Shown one piece after another: positions 1-4,965 of a stretch of DNA of 5,579 bases. Both the position numbers and the translations under genes were made by a program. This DNA is from an uncultured Roseovarius sp. Lineage in GTDB: Bacteria; Pseudomonadota; Alphaproteobacteria; Rhodobacterales; Rhodobacteraceae. The notes beneath the pieces are model-generated. The model ran no database searches. It saw nothing but the letters and a program-made list of their open reading frames with translations, and had not been told where the DNA came from. Positions within the stretch are counted from its first letter, which is position 1; the number at the start of each line of letters is the position of its first letter. The DNA is taken from assembly GCA_934501475.1 (NCBI GenBank), contig CAKSUL010000081.1:1-5579 (forward strand), in the 5' to 3' direction.

Positions 1-2
1 GT

Positions 3-707
3 CAGGAACTCTATGATGAGATGTATGACCGCTTTGGTCTCAAGGGGTTCCTGTGCGGAAACACCGGCAACCAGTGGATGGGCTGGTTCAAGAACGAGAT
101 CAAATCAGCCGAGGATTTCAAGGGCCTGCGCTTCCGCAGCCCCGGTCTGGGCGGCGAGATGTATCGCCGGATGGGCGCGGCCGTGGTGCAGATGCCCGGC
201 GGCGAGATCTTCCCGGCGCTGCAGGCCGGCACCATCGACGCGGCCGAATTCATCGGTCCCTGGACCGATGCGGCGCTCGGGTTCCATCAGGCGGCCAAAT
301 ATTACTACTGGCCCGGCGTGCAGGAACCGGCATCCGCCGAGGAATGCGTGATGAACAAGGAAAAATGGGACGGCCTGACGCCCGAACTGCAAAAGATCGT
401 GGAGACGGCCTGTGCCGCGACCTATGCCTATTCGGCGTCGGAATACATCTATCGCAACCCCATCGCCCTCAGGAGCCTGATCGAGGATCATGGCGTGATG
501 GTGCGTGAGGCCCCCGAGGATGTGCTGATCGCAGCCGGCAACGCCGCTGGCGAGATCATGGCCGAGCTGCGCGAAGACAGCGATCCGCTGGTCGCCAAGA
601 TCGCCGATGCCTATGTGGATTTCCGCAAAGCCGCGATCGAGAACGCGCGCTATTCGGAAACCGCCATGGCGAAAGCGCGTGAACTTCCCTACAAGTTCGG
701 CGAATAA
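3..707 (+). CDS. dctP: TRAP transporter periplasmic substrate-binding subunit, TakP/FcbT1-like (5' truncated)
   Basis: This is the extracytoplasmic receptor of a TRAP transporter. It captures an organic anion, probably a carboxylate, in the periplasm and delivers it to the DctQM permease encoded just downstream. The reading frame is open from the window edge, so the signal peptide and roughly the first 130 residues are missing; 234 residues to the TAA are visible. Family signatures include FLCGNTGNQWMGWF near 48-89, a KGLRFRSPG segment near 120-146, a PGGEIFPALQAGTIDAAEF block near 195-251, and a KYYYWPG segment near 297-317. From memory, these match Rhodobacter TakP, a 2-oxo-acid binder, whose Gln of GNTG-x-Q and Glu-Trp of AEW coordinate substrate and sodium. 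Here the Gln (72-74) and Glu (246-248) are kept, but the Trp is Phe (249-251). Order dctP-dctQ-dctM supports the call. The exact substrate is not determinable; a 2-oxo acid or hydroxy acid is the best guess. Confidence 0.93.
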   Translation, partial: QELYDEMYDRFGLKGFLCGNTGNQWMGWFKNEIKSAEDFKGLRFRSPGLGGEMYRRMGAAVVQMPGGEIFPALQAGTIDAAEFIGPWTDAALGFHQAAKYYYWPGVQEPASAEECVMNKEKWDGLTPELQKIVETACAATYAYSASEYIYRNPIALRSLIEDHGVMVREAPEDVLIAAGNAAGEIMAELREDSDPLVAKIADAYVDFRKAAIENARYSETAMAKARELPYKFGE

Positions 708-717
708 GACCCCTACA

Positions 718-746
718 GCCGCCGGGTGCCCTGCGCGCCCGGCGGC
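718..746 (+). other. Strong intercistronic stem-loop between dctP and dctQ
   Basis: The arms 718-729 (gccgccgggtgc) and 735-746 (gcgcccggcggc) form a 12-bp stem with a single G-U wobble and a 5-base loop (cctgc). It starts 10 bases after the dctP stop and ends 21 bases before the dctQ start, leaving the dctQ ribosome binding site free. It is followed by a C-run, not by T residues, so it is not a canonical intrinsic terminator. The likely role, by analogy with stem-loops behind other binding-protein genes, is to block 3' exonucleases. That would keep the dctP message more abundant than dctQM. The structure is read directly; the role is inferred. Confidence 0.75.
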
Positions 747-755
747 CCCCTATTC

Positions 756-760
756 AGGAA
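756..760 (+). promoter_or_regulatory. Ribosome binding site of dctQ
   Basis: AGGAA lies 7 bases upstream of the ATG at 768. It fixes that ATG as the dctQ start and lies just outside the preceding stem-loop. Confidence 0.75.
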
Positions 761-767
761 CCCGTGA

Positions 768-1340
768 ATGCTGAACCTGCTGCGCGCCTATATCGCCGTT
801 TTTGATCGCCTGAACGACTGGCTCAGTCGTGGCCTCGCCGTTATGGTCTGGTTTGTGGCCGGAATCTGCGCGGCTGTCGTGGTGCTGCGCTATGGGTTCC
901 ATATCAGCTTTACCTGGATGCAGGAGCTGTATGTCTGGGTTCATGCGGTGGTTTTCCTGGGCGCGGCCAGCTACGCGATGATGATCAATTCGCATGTGCG
1001 GGTCGATATCGTGAATTCCAACTGGTCGGTGCGCACGCGCGCCGTCGTCGAAATCATCGGCACGCTGATCTTCACCCTGCCCTGGGTGGTGATCCTCGCG
1101 TGGTTCACATGGCCATTCATCGTTGATTCATGGTCGATCCGGGAAGGCTCGTCGCAGTCCAACGGCATGCCGGGCGTGTATCTGTTGCGCACCGCGCTGC
1201 TGGGGTTCAGCGCATTGATGACGGTGCAATGCCTGTCGCTGATCGCGCGCTGCATCCTGGCGCTGAGCGGCGACAAGGACATCCAGAATTCCCCGCCCTT
1301 CGCGCGCACGTCAAGTGTGCTTGACGACGTCTCAAGCTAA
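768..1340 (+). CDS. dctQ: TRAP transporter small permease subunit
   Basis: This is the small integral membrane subunit of the TRAP transporter, which works with DctM in the inner membrane and docks the periplasmic receptor. The 190 residues fit the family. Four hydrophobic segments are visible, at about 23-42, 54-74, 93-118 and 137-165. Family motifs include FTWMQELYVW (48-57), with the conserved W and E at the start of helix 2, SHVRVD (75-80) in the loop after it, and a polar REGSSQSNGMPG loop (125-136) before helix 4, as in the FcbT2/COG4665 group. The ATG at 768 has AGGAA at 7-base spacing. The C-terminal 25 residues are hydrophilic and variable. It is cotranscribed with dctP (60-base gap) and dctM (16-base gap), judging from spacing. 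Confidence in family is high; substrate depends on DctP. Confidence 0.94.
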   Translation: MLNLLRAYIAVFDRLNDWLSRGLAVMVWFVAGICAAVVVLRYGFHISFTWMQELYVWVHAVVFLGAASYAMMINSHVRVDIVNSNWSVRTRAVVEIIGTLIFTLPWVVILAWFTWPFIVDSWSIREGSSQSNGMPGVYLLRTALLGFSALMTVQCLSLIARCILALSGDKDIQNSPPFARTSSVLDDVSS

Positions 1341-1344
1341 GACC

Positions 1345-1348
1345 GGAA
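1345..1348 (+). promoter_or_regulatory. Ribosome binding site deciding the dctM start
   Basis: GGAA sits 8 bases before the ATG at 1357. It favours that start over an in-frame ATG at 1315, which would lie inside dctQ and add 14 polar residues before the first membrane helix. Confidence 0.6.
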
Positions 1349-1356
1349 CCTCACAG

Positions 1357-2742
1357 ATGCTTACAAGTGGCGACGTCATCTCGATCGTATTTTTCGCGTG
1401 CACCCTTCTGGTCCTGCTGACCGGTTTTCCCATCGCCTTTTCGCTGGCCGGGCTGTCGCTGATCTTTGCCGGGATCGGCTATCTGTTCGGCGCGTTCGAT
1501 CCCACGACGCTGATCAACATGCCGCTGCGGTATTTCGGCACCATGACCAACGAAATCCTGGTCGCCGTGCCGCTGTTCATCCTGATGGGCAACGTGCTGG
1601 AACGATCGGGCGTGGCCGAGGCGCTGCTGATCACCATGGGCAAGCTGTTCGGCACGGTGCGCGGCGGGCTGGGCTATTCGGTCATCCTGGTCGGGATGCT
1701 GCTGGCGGCGGCAACCGGCGTGGTGGGGGCAACCGTCGCCGCGATGACGGTGATCGCGCTGCCCGCGATGCTGAAGGCCGGGTATCAGCCGAAACTGGCC
1801 ACCGGGATCATCTGTTCATCCTCGACGCTGGCGCAGATCATTCCGCCCTCGACCGTGCTGATCTTTACCGCCGACATCCTGTCAGGCGTCAACCAGACCG
1901 CGCAGATGCGCATGGGCAATTTCGCATCCGCCACCCTGTCGGCGGGGGATCTGTTTGCCGGTGCGCTGCTGCCCGGTCTGAGCCTTGTCGTGCTGTATCT
2001 GCTGTTCGTCTTCGTGAAATCCATCATGCAGCCATCGACCTGTCCGGGGATCGTGATGACCGCGCAGGACCGCCGCGGGCTGGGGCGCGAGGTTCTGACC
2101 TCGATGGTGCCGCCGCTGTTCCTGATCATCGCGGTGCTTGGCTCGATCCTGATCGGCATCGCCACGCCGACCGAATCCGCGTCGATCGGGGTGTTCGGGG
2201 CGACATTGCTGGCGGTGCTCAAACGCAAGCTGTCATGGCACTCGGCCTTTGTCGCCGGGCGCAACACGATCGTGACCACGACGATGATCTTTGCTATCGT
2301 TCTGGCCGCATCGCTGTTTGCGCTGGTGTTCCGGGGCCTTGGCGGTGAGCATATGGTCGAACAGGCGCTCAAGGACATGCCGGGGGGCGTGAACGGCGCG
2401 ATCTTTATCGTCATGGCGGTGATGTTCGTCCTGGGGTTCTTCCTCGACACGTTCGAGATCATCCTGATCATGCTGCCGATCTGCGGCGGGCCGCTGATCC
2501 TTCTGGGGGTCGATCCGATCTGGCTGGGCGTGATGACCGCGATCAACCTGCAAACCAGCTTTCTCACGCCGCCCTTTGGCTATTCGCTGTTCTACATGCG
2601 CGGCCTTGCGCCCGAATCGATCAGGACGACCGAGATCTGGGCCGGCGCGCTGCCCTTTGTCGGGCTTCAGGTGGTCTCCATCCTGATCCTGTGGAATTTC
2701 CCCAGCCTCGCCACCTGGCTGCCCAGCGTGCTGATGCGCTAG
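1357..2742 (+). CDS. dctM: TRAP transporter large permease subunit
   Basis: This is the large membrane subunit that forms the transport path, driving sodium-coupled uptake of the substrate delivered by DctP. From the chosen start it has 461 residues, in the normal range for this family, and is hydrophobic throughout. Recognisable motifs are VPLFILMGNVLERSG (71-85), AATGVVGATVAAM (118-130), IIPPS (161-165), GIATPTESASIGVFGA (267-282), FLDTFEI (362-368) and NLQTSFLTPPFGYSLFYMRG (397-416). The last two are typical of the FcbT3/COG4664 subgroup, matching the subgroup of DctP and DctQ. The longer start at 1315 is possible but less likely, because the ATG at 1357 has a GGAA site and leaves the N-terminus right at the first helix. 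The gene ends the TRAP operon; 94 bases separate it from the next gene, which has its own apparent promoter. Confidence 0.95.
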   Translation: MLTSGDVISIVFFACTLLVLLTGFPIAFSLAGLSLIFAGIGYLFGAFDPTTLINMPLRYFGTMTNEILVAVPLFILMGNVLERSGVAEALLITMGKLFGTVRGGLGYSVILVGMLLAAATGVVGATVAAMTVIALPAMLKAGYQPKLATGIICSSSTLAQIIPPSTVLIFTADILSGVNQTAQMRMGNFASATLSAGDLFAGALLPGLSLVVLYLLFVFVKSIMQPSTCPGIVMTAQDRRGLGREVLTSMVPPLFLIIAVLGSILIGIATPTESASIGVFGATLLAVLKRKLSWHSAFVAGRNTIVTTTMIFAIVLAASLFALVFRGLGGEHMVEQALKDMPGGVNGAIFIVMAVMFVLGFFLDTFEIILIMLPICGGPLILLGVDPIWLGVMTAINLQTSFLTPPFGYSLFYMRGLAPESIRTTEIWAGALPFVGLQVVSILILWNFPSLATWLPSVLMR

Positions 2743-2747
2743 GTCGC

Positions 2748-2794
2748 GCGCCAATGGCGGGCGGGCGCACCACCGTGGCCCCTTGCCATTGCGC
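2748..2794 (+). repeat. Imperfect inverted repeat after dctM
   Basis: The left arm gcgccaatggc (2748-2758) is complementary to the right arm gccattgcgc (2785-2794) apart from one bulged C, with a 26-base GC-rich loop. It begins 5 bases after the dctM stop. There is no T-tract directly after it, so it is at most a weak terminator or an mRNA 3'-end barrier. The right arm overlaps the proposed -35 box of the next gene, so it might instead be an operator. The repeat is read directly; its role is undecided. Confidence 0.45.
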
Positions 2795-2810
2795 CGCACA
2801 GGCGTAGTGT
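2783..2810 (+). promoter_or_regulatory. Probable sigma-70-type promoter of the PLP enzyme gene
   Basis: TTGCCA (2783-2788) resembles a -35 box and TAGTGT (2805-2810) a weak -10 box, with a 16-base spacer. This would put transcription start near 2817 and give a leader of about 20 bases that just includes the ribosome binding site. The match is by eye and the -10 box is poor, so this is tentative. Confidence 0.4.
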
Positions 2811-2821
2811 TTTCCCGACCC

Positions 2822-2828
2822 GAGGGAG
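2822..2828 (+). promoter_or_regulatory. Ribosome binding site of the PLP enzyme gene
   Basis: GAGGGAG ends 8 bases before the ATG at 2837. It selects this start over an in-frame TTG at 2783, which lies in the proposed promoter and would add 18 residues with no family resemblance. Confidence 0.8.
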
Positions 2829-2836
2829 ACATCAGC

Positions 2837-4003
2837 ATGAGTGACCGCACCAACCGCCGCCTTGCCCCCGCAACCCGCCTGGCACAGGCGTTGCGGTTTC
2901 TGGACGAAAAGACCGGCGCCATCGTGCCGCAGATACAGCCCTCGTCGACCTATGCGCGCAATGCCGAATATGGCGCGCGCAAACCCTATATCTATCGCCG
3001 CGACGGCAACCCGACCACCGAGGAGGCCGAGGCGATCATCGCCGACCTGGAAGAGGCAAGCGACACGATGCTGTTCGCCTCGGGCATGTCGGCCTGCAAT
3101 GCGGTGATCGAACATCTGCCCGAAGGCGCGCATGTGCTGATTCCCGACGTGATGTATCACGGGGTGCTGCACCAGTTCGACAATTACGCCACGCGCCACC
3201 GCCTCGAGGTCAGCTATTATGGCGCCGGCGATCTGGAGGCGATGCAGGGCGCGATCCGCCCCGGTAAAACCGCCCTTGTCTGGGTCGAAACCCCCAACAA
3301 CCCCGATTGGGTCGTGACCGACATCAAAGCCGCCGCGTGCATCGCGCATGACGCGGGCGCGCGCCTGTTCACCGATTGCACCGGGACGCCGCCCTGCTGC
3401 ACTCGCGCGCTGGATCTGGGTGCGGATATTTCATTCCATTCGGCGACGAAATACCTCAACGGGCACTCGGATGTGACCGCCGGGGCGCTGTCGGTGCGCG
3501 ACCCCGGCCCGTGGTGGGACGAGATCGCGTCGGTGCGCACGCTTCAGGGGACGGTGCTGCATTCCTTCGATGCGTGGCTGCTGATCCGGGGGATGCGCAC
3601 GCTGATCCTGCGGGTGGAGAAGGCGACGCAAAGCGCGCTCAGGATCGCGCAGCATTTCGAGGGGCATCCGCTGGTTCAGACCGTGCTTTATCCCGGCCTG
3701 CCCGCGCATCCGGGCCATGAGATCGCCAAACGCCAGACCGGCGGGCTGTATGGCGGGATGCTGTCGATCATCATCAAGGGCAGTGAGCAGGACGCCATCA
3801 ACGTCGCGCGCAATTGCGAGGTGTTTTATCCCGCGACCTCGCTGGGGGGTGTCGAGAGCCTGATCGAGCACCGCAAGACGGTGTCGGGCGAAGGGTTCAA
3901 GGTCCACCCCAGCCTGTTGCGCCTGTCCATCGGGATCGAGGATGCGGATGATCTGATCCACGATCTCGAGCAGGCGTTGACGCGTGCGGCGGGCCGGGGA
4001 TGA
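2837..4003 (+). CDS. PLP-dependent trans-sulfuration enzyme (cystathionine beta-lyase / gamma-synthase / methionine gamma-lyase family)
   Basis: This is a cytosolic Cys/Met-metabolism PLP enzyme (fold type I) that cleaves or forms C-S bonds in amino acids. It has 388 residues, normal for the family. Visible landmarks are YRRDGNPT (53-60, the phosphate-binding Tyr/Arg of the neighbouring subunit), SGMSA (82-86), Tyr107 in DVMYHG (stacks on PLP), ETPNNP (151-156), Asp180 (pairs with the PLP nitrogen), [11 protein letters not shown] (202-212) with Lys205 as the Schiff-base lysine, SLGGVES (335-341) and the substrate-carboxylate Arg362 in [10 protein letters not shown]. The segment after Asp180, [10 protein letters not shown], departs from the usual NTFATP form and carries three cysteines. 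Family is certain. Lyase versus synthase, and the substrate, cannot be decided from sequence; automatic names such as MetC or MetB would be over-precise. It follows the TRAP operon but has its own promoter and ribosome binding site, so a functional link is unproven. Confidence 0.92.
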   Translation: MSDRTNRRLAPATRLAQALRFLDEKTGAIVPQIQPSSTYARNAEYGARKPYIYRRDGNPTTEEAEAIIADLEEASDTMLFASGMSACNAVIEHLPEGAHVLIPDVMYHGVLHQFDNYATRHRLEVSYYGAGDLEAMQGAIRPGKTALVWVETPNNPDWVVTDIKAAACIAHDAGARLFTDCTGTPPCCTRALDLGADISFHSATKYLNGHSDVTAGALSVRDPGPWWDEIASVRTLQGTVLHSFDAWLLIRGMRTLILRVEKATQSALRIAQHFEGHPLVQTVLYPGLPAHPGHEIAKRQTGGLYGGMLSIIIKGSEQDAINVARNCEVFYPATSLGGVESLIEHRKTVSGEGFKVHPSLLRLSIGIEDADDLIHDLEQALTRAAGRG

Positions 4004-4026
4004 GTATTTAAGGAAAAATGAAAGGA
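4000..4026 (+). other. AT-rich GAGTATTT...AAAATGAAAGG element at the stop codon
   Basis: The PLP gene's TGA sits inside an AT-rich patch containing GAGTATTTAAGG and AAAATGAAAGGA, unlike the GC-rich sequence on both sides. I recall similar GAGTATTT...AAGATGAAG-like strings just after stop codons in other Rhodobacteraceae genomes, but cannot verify this here. Possible roles are an RNase E-type cleavage site or mRNA 3'-end signal. The sequence is seen; the role is a guess. Confidence 0.35.
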
Positions 4027-4027
4027 C

Positions 4028-4059
4028 GCGCGGCAGTCAGGGCGTGGCCCGGTCCGCGC
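4028..4059 (+). other. Nested hairpin between the PLP enzyme gene and cmk
   Basis: The outer arms gcgcgg (4028-4033) and ccgcgc (4054-4059) enclose an inner gggc/gccc stem (4040-4043 with 4047-4050) with a gtg loop. No T-run follows, so an intrinsic terminator is not supported. It may protect the 3' end of the upstream message, or may be chance pairing in GC-rich DNA. Confidence 0.35.
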
Positions 4060-4083
4060 AGCGCACTTGTGGGTCGCATGGCC

Positions 4084-4112
4084 TTGAGCGCGGGCGCGCC
4101 TTCCTCTACCAA
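4084..4112 (+). promoter_or_regulatory. Probable promoter of cmk
   Basis: TTGAGC (4084-4089) and TACCAA (4107-4112) are spaced by 17 bases, a reasonable alphaproteobacterial housekeeping promoter. Initiation near 4119 would give a leader of about 18 bases containing the AGAGG ribosome binding site. The -10 box matches the consensus at only three positions. The location, directly before a housekeeping gene and after an unrelated one, supports it. Confidence 0.4.
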
Positions 4113-4124
4113 TGCGCGCAAGCA

Positions 4125-4129
4125 AGAGG
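4125..4129 (+). promoter_or_regulatory. Ribosome binding site of cmk
   Basis: AGAGG lies 7 bases before the ATG at 4137. It supports that start over the in-frame upstream ATG at 3984, which would overlap the previous gene and add 51 residues unrelated to cytidylate kinase. Confidence 0.65.
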
Positions 4130-4136
4130 CGCGCAT

Positions 4137-4769
4137 ATGGCATTCACAATCGCAATCGACGGTCCGGCGGCGGCTGGCAAGGGCACGGTGGCCAGACGGC
4201 TGGCCGCGCATTTCGGCTTTGCGCATCTGGACACCGGGCTGCTTTATCGCGCCACCGGGCTGCGCACGCTGGATGGCACCGACCCGATCGAGGCGGCGCG
4301 CGCCCTGCGGGCCGCGGACCTCAAGGCCGAGGATCTGTTGCGCGCGCCCGAGGTTGCGCAGGCCGCCAGCCGGGTTGCCGCCATCCGTGAGGTGCGCGAG
4401 GCGCTGATTGATTTCCAGCGCGCCTTTGCGCGCCGCTCGGGCGGGGCGGTTCTGGACGGGCGCGATATCGGCACGGTGATCTGCCCCGACGCGGAGGTGA
4501 AGCTCTATGTGACTGCCACCGATGAGATCCGCGCGACACGTCGCCTGAACGAGTTGTCGAGCAAGGGGCATGACGTCACCTATGACGAGGTGCTGGACGA
4601 TCTGCGCACCCGCGATGCGCGTGACAGCGCCCGCGCCACCGCGCCGCTGCGCCCCGCGCGGGACGCGGTGCAACTGGACACATCGACCATGACGATAGAT
4701 CAGGCCGTGGCCGCCGCCATCGCCGAGGTTGAGCGCAAGCGCGCCGCAACCGGGCCTGTGTCCCGTTAA
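4137..4769 (+). CDS. cmk: Cytidylate kinase (CMP/dCMP kinase)
   Basis: The enzyme phosphorylates CMP and dCMP with ATP to the diphosphates, salvaging pyrimidine nucleotides in the cytosol. The 210-residue product begins directly with the first beta strand and the P-loop GPAAAGKGT (9-17). [13 protein letters not shown] (31-43) is the CMP-binding region, followed by a shortened NMP-binding insert. DGRDIGT (107-113) carries the conserved Arg/Asp. The C-terminal [18 protein letters not shown] block (159-176), followed by AVQLDTS, supplies the lid arginines and the closing strand. It is shorter than the 227-residue E. coli enzyme, mostly in the insert, as is common in alphaproteobacteria. The downstream rpsA gives the well-known cmk-rpsA pairing. 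The gene immediately upstream is not aroA, a frequent partner in this class. The ATG at 4137 was chosen because the N-terminus aligns with the family and has AGAGG before it. Confidence 0.96.
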   Translation: MAFTIAIDGPAAAGKGTVARRLAAHFGFAHLDTGLLYRATGLRTLDGTDPIEAARALRAADLKAEDLLRAPEVAQAASRVAAIREVREALIDFQRAFARRSGGAVLDGRDIGTVICPDAEVKLYVTATDEIRATRRLNELSSKGHDVTYDEVLDDLRTRDARDSARATAPLRPARDAVQLDTSTMTIDQAVAAAIAEVERKRAATGPVSR

Positions 4770-4772
4770 GGC

Positions 4773-4800
4773 TTGCATATATGGGCCTGAGCCGTTAAAC
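4773..4800 (+). promoter_or_regulatory. Possible promoter upstream of rpsA
   Basis: TTGCAT (4773-4778) and TTAAAC (4795-4800) are separated by 16 bases, right after the cmk stop. If used, transcription would start near 4807 and give rpsA a structured leader of about 160 bases. The boxes are imperfect, so this is tentative. A gene as strongly expressed as rpsA would be expected to have its own promoter. Confidence 0.4.
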
Positions 4801-4825
4801 GCGGCGCGTCACCAATGGCGATCAC

Positions 4826-4837
4826 TGCCGCAAGGCA
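4826..4837 (+). other. Small leader hairpin with GNRA-type tetraloop
   Basis: TGCC (4826-4829) and GGCA (4834-4837) enclose GCAA, a GNRA tetraloop. Only 4 bp, so it could be chance. It is the first of three hairpins in the cmk-rpsA spacer. Confidence 0.3.
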
Positions 4838-4848
4838 TCTGAACATGC

Positions 4849-4872
4849 AGGGTCGGACTCTCCGGCCCTTTT
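4849..4872 (+). terminator. Terminator-like hairpin between cmk and rpsA (cmk terminator or rpsA attenuator)
   Basis: gggtcgga (4850-4857) pairs with tccggccc (4861-4868) through 8 bp including one G-U, with a 3-base loop (ctc), and is followed at once by TTTT (4869-4872). A4849 can pair with T4869. The T-run is short, so efficiency may be moderate. It stands 80 bases after cmk and 93 bases before rpsA. If the promoter near 4773 is real, the hairpin lies inside the rpsA leader and would act as an attenuator; otherwise it ends the cmk message. Confidence 0.55.
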
Positions 4873-4911
4873 CCACGTTTTGCGATTCGCCCGACCAATG
4901 AAACCCCAAGA

Positions 4912-4936
4912 CCGGCGGAGACAACCGCGCGGCCGG
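4912..4936 (+). other. Hairpin in the rpsA leader before the ribosome binding site
   Basis: ccggc (4912-4916) pairs with gccgg (4932-4936), with a possible extra gg/cc pairing inside and a GGAGA sequence in the loop. It ends 29 bases before the rpsA ATG and about 12 before the AAGGAA site. In E. coli the rpsA leader folds into hairpins with exposed GGA that mediate S1 autoregulation. A similar role here is inference only. Confidence 0.4.
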
Positions 4937-4948
4937 AAAACTGAACAA

Positions 4949-4954
4949 AAGGAA
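4949..4954 (+). promoter_or_regulatory. Ribosome binding site of rpsA, long spacing
   Basis: AAGGAA ends 11 bases before the ATG at 4966, a little farther than usual (the other genes here have 7-8). No better purine-rich site is closer. A suboptimal site is in keeping with S1 genes, whose translation is known in E. coli to be feedback-controlled. Confidence 0.55.
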
Positions 4955-4965
4955 CCTGAGACCAC

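Noticed and set aside
718..750. Intrinsic terminator between dctP and dctQ
   Set aside because: The stem is strong but is followed by a C-run with no T-tract, and it lies inside an operon whose downstream genes are needed for the transporter.
1315..1356. Longer dctM start at 1315, overlapping the end of dctQ
   Set aside because: The added 14 residues are polar and unlike the family N-terminus, and the ATG at 1357 has a well-spaced GGAA site. Not fully excluded.
2783..2836. TTG start extending the PLP enzyme by 18 residues
   Set aside because: It falls in the probable promoter, while the ATG at 2837 has a strong GAGGGAG site and a normal family N-terminus.
1785..2922. Long minus-strand reading frames opposite dctM and its downstream spacer
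   Set aside because: They are antisense shadows of a clear permease gene, with Arg/Pro/His-rich compositions and no plausible starts.
3431..3961. Minus-strand 176-residue frame opposite the PLP enzyme
   Set aside because: It lies wholly within a well-conserved gene on the other strand, and no family is recognisable.
3984..4136. Upstream in-frame extension of cmk by 51 residues
   Set aside because: It overlaps the preceding gene, has no resemblance to cytidylate kinase, and the P-loop is expected within about 10 residues of the start.
4018..4407. 129-residue plus-strand reading frame beginning after the PLP gene, with AAGGA nearby
   Set aside because: It runs into cmk in another frame and its product is Arg/Pro-rich low-complexity, typical of a shadow in GC-rich DNA. 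A short leader peptide starting at 4018 is not excluded but has no support.
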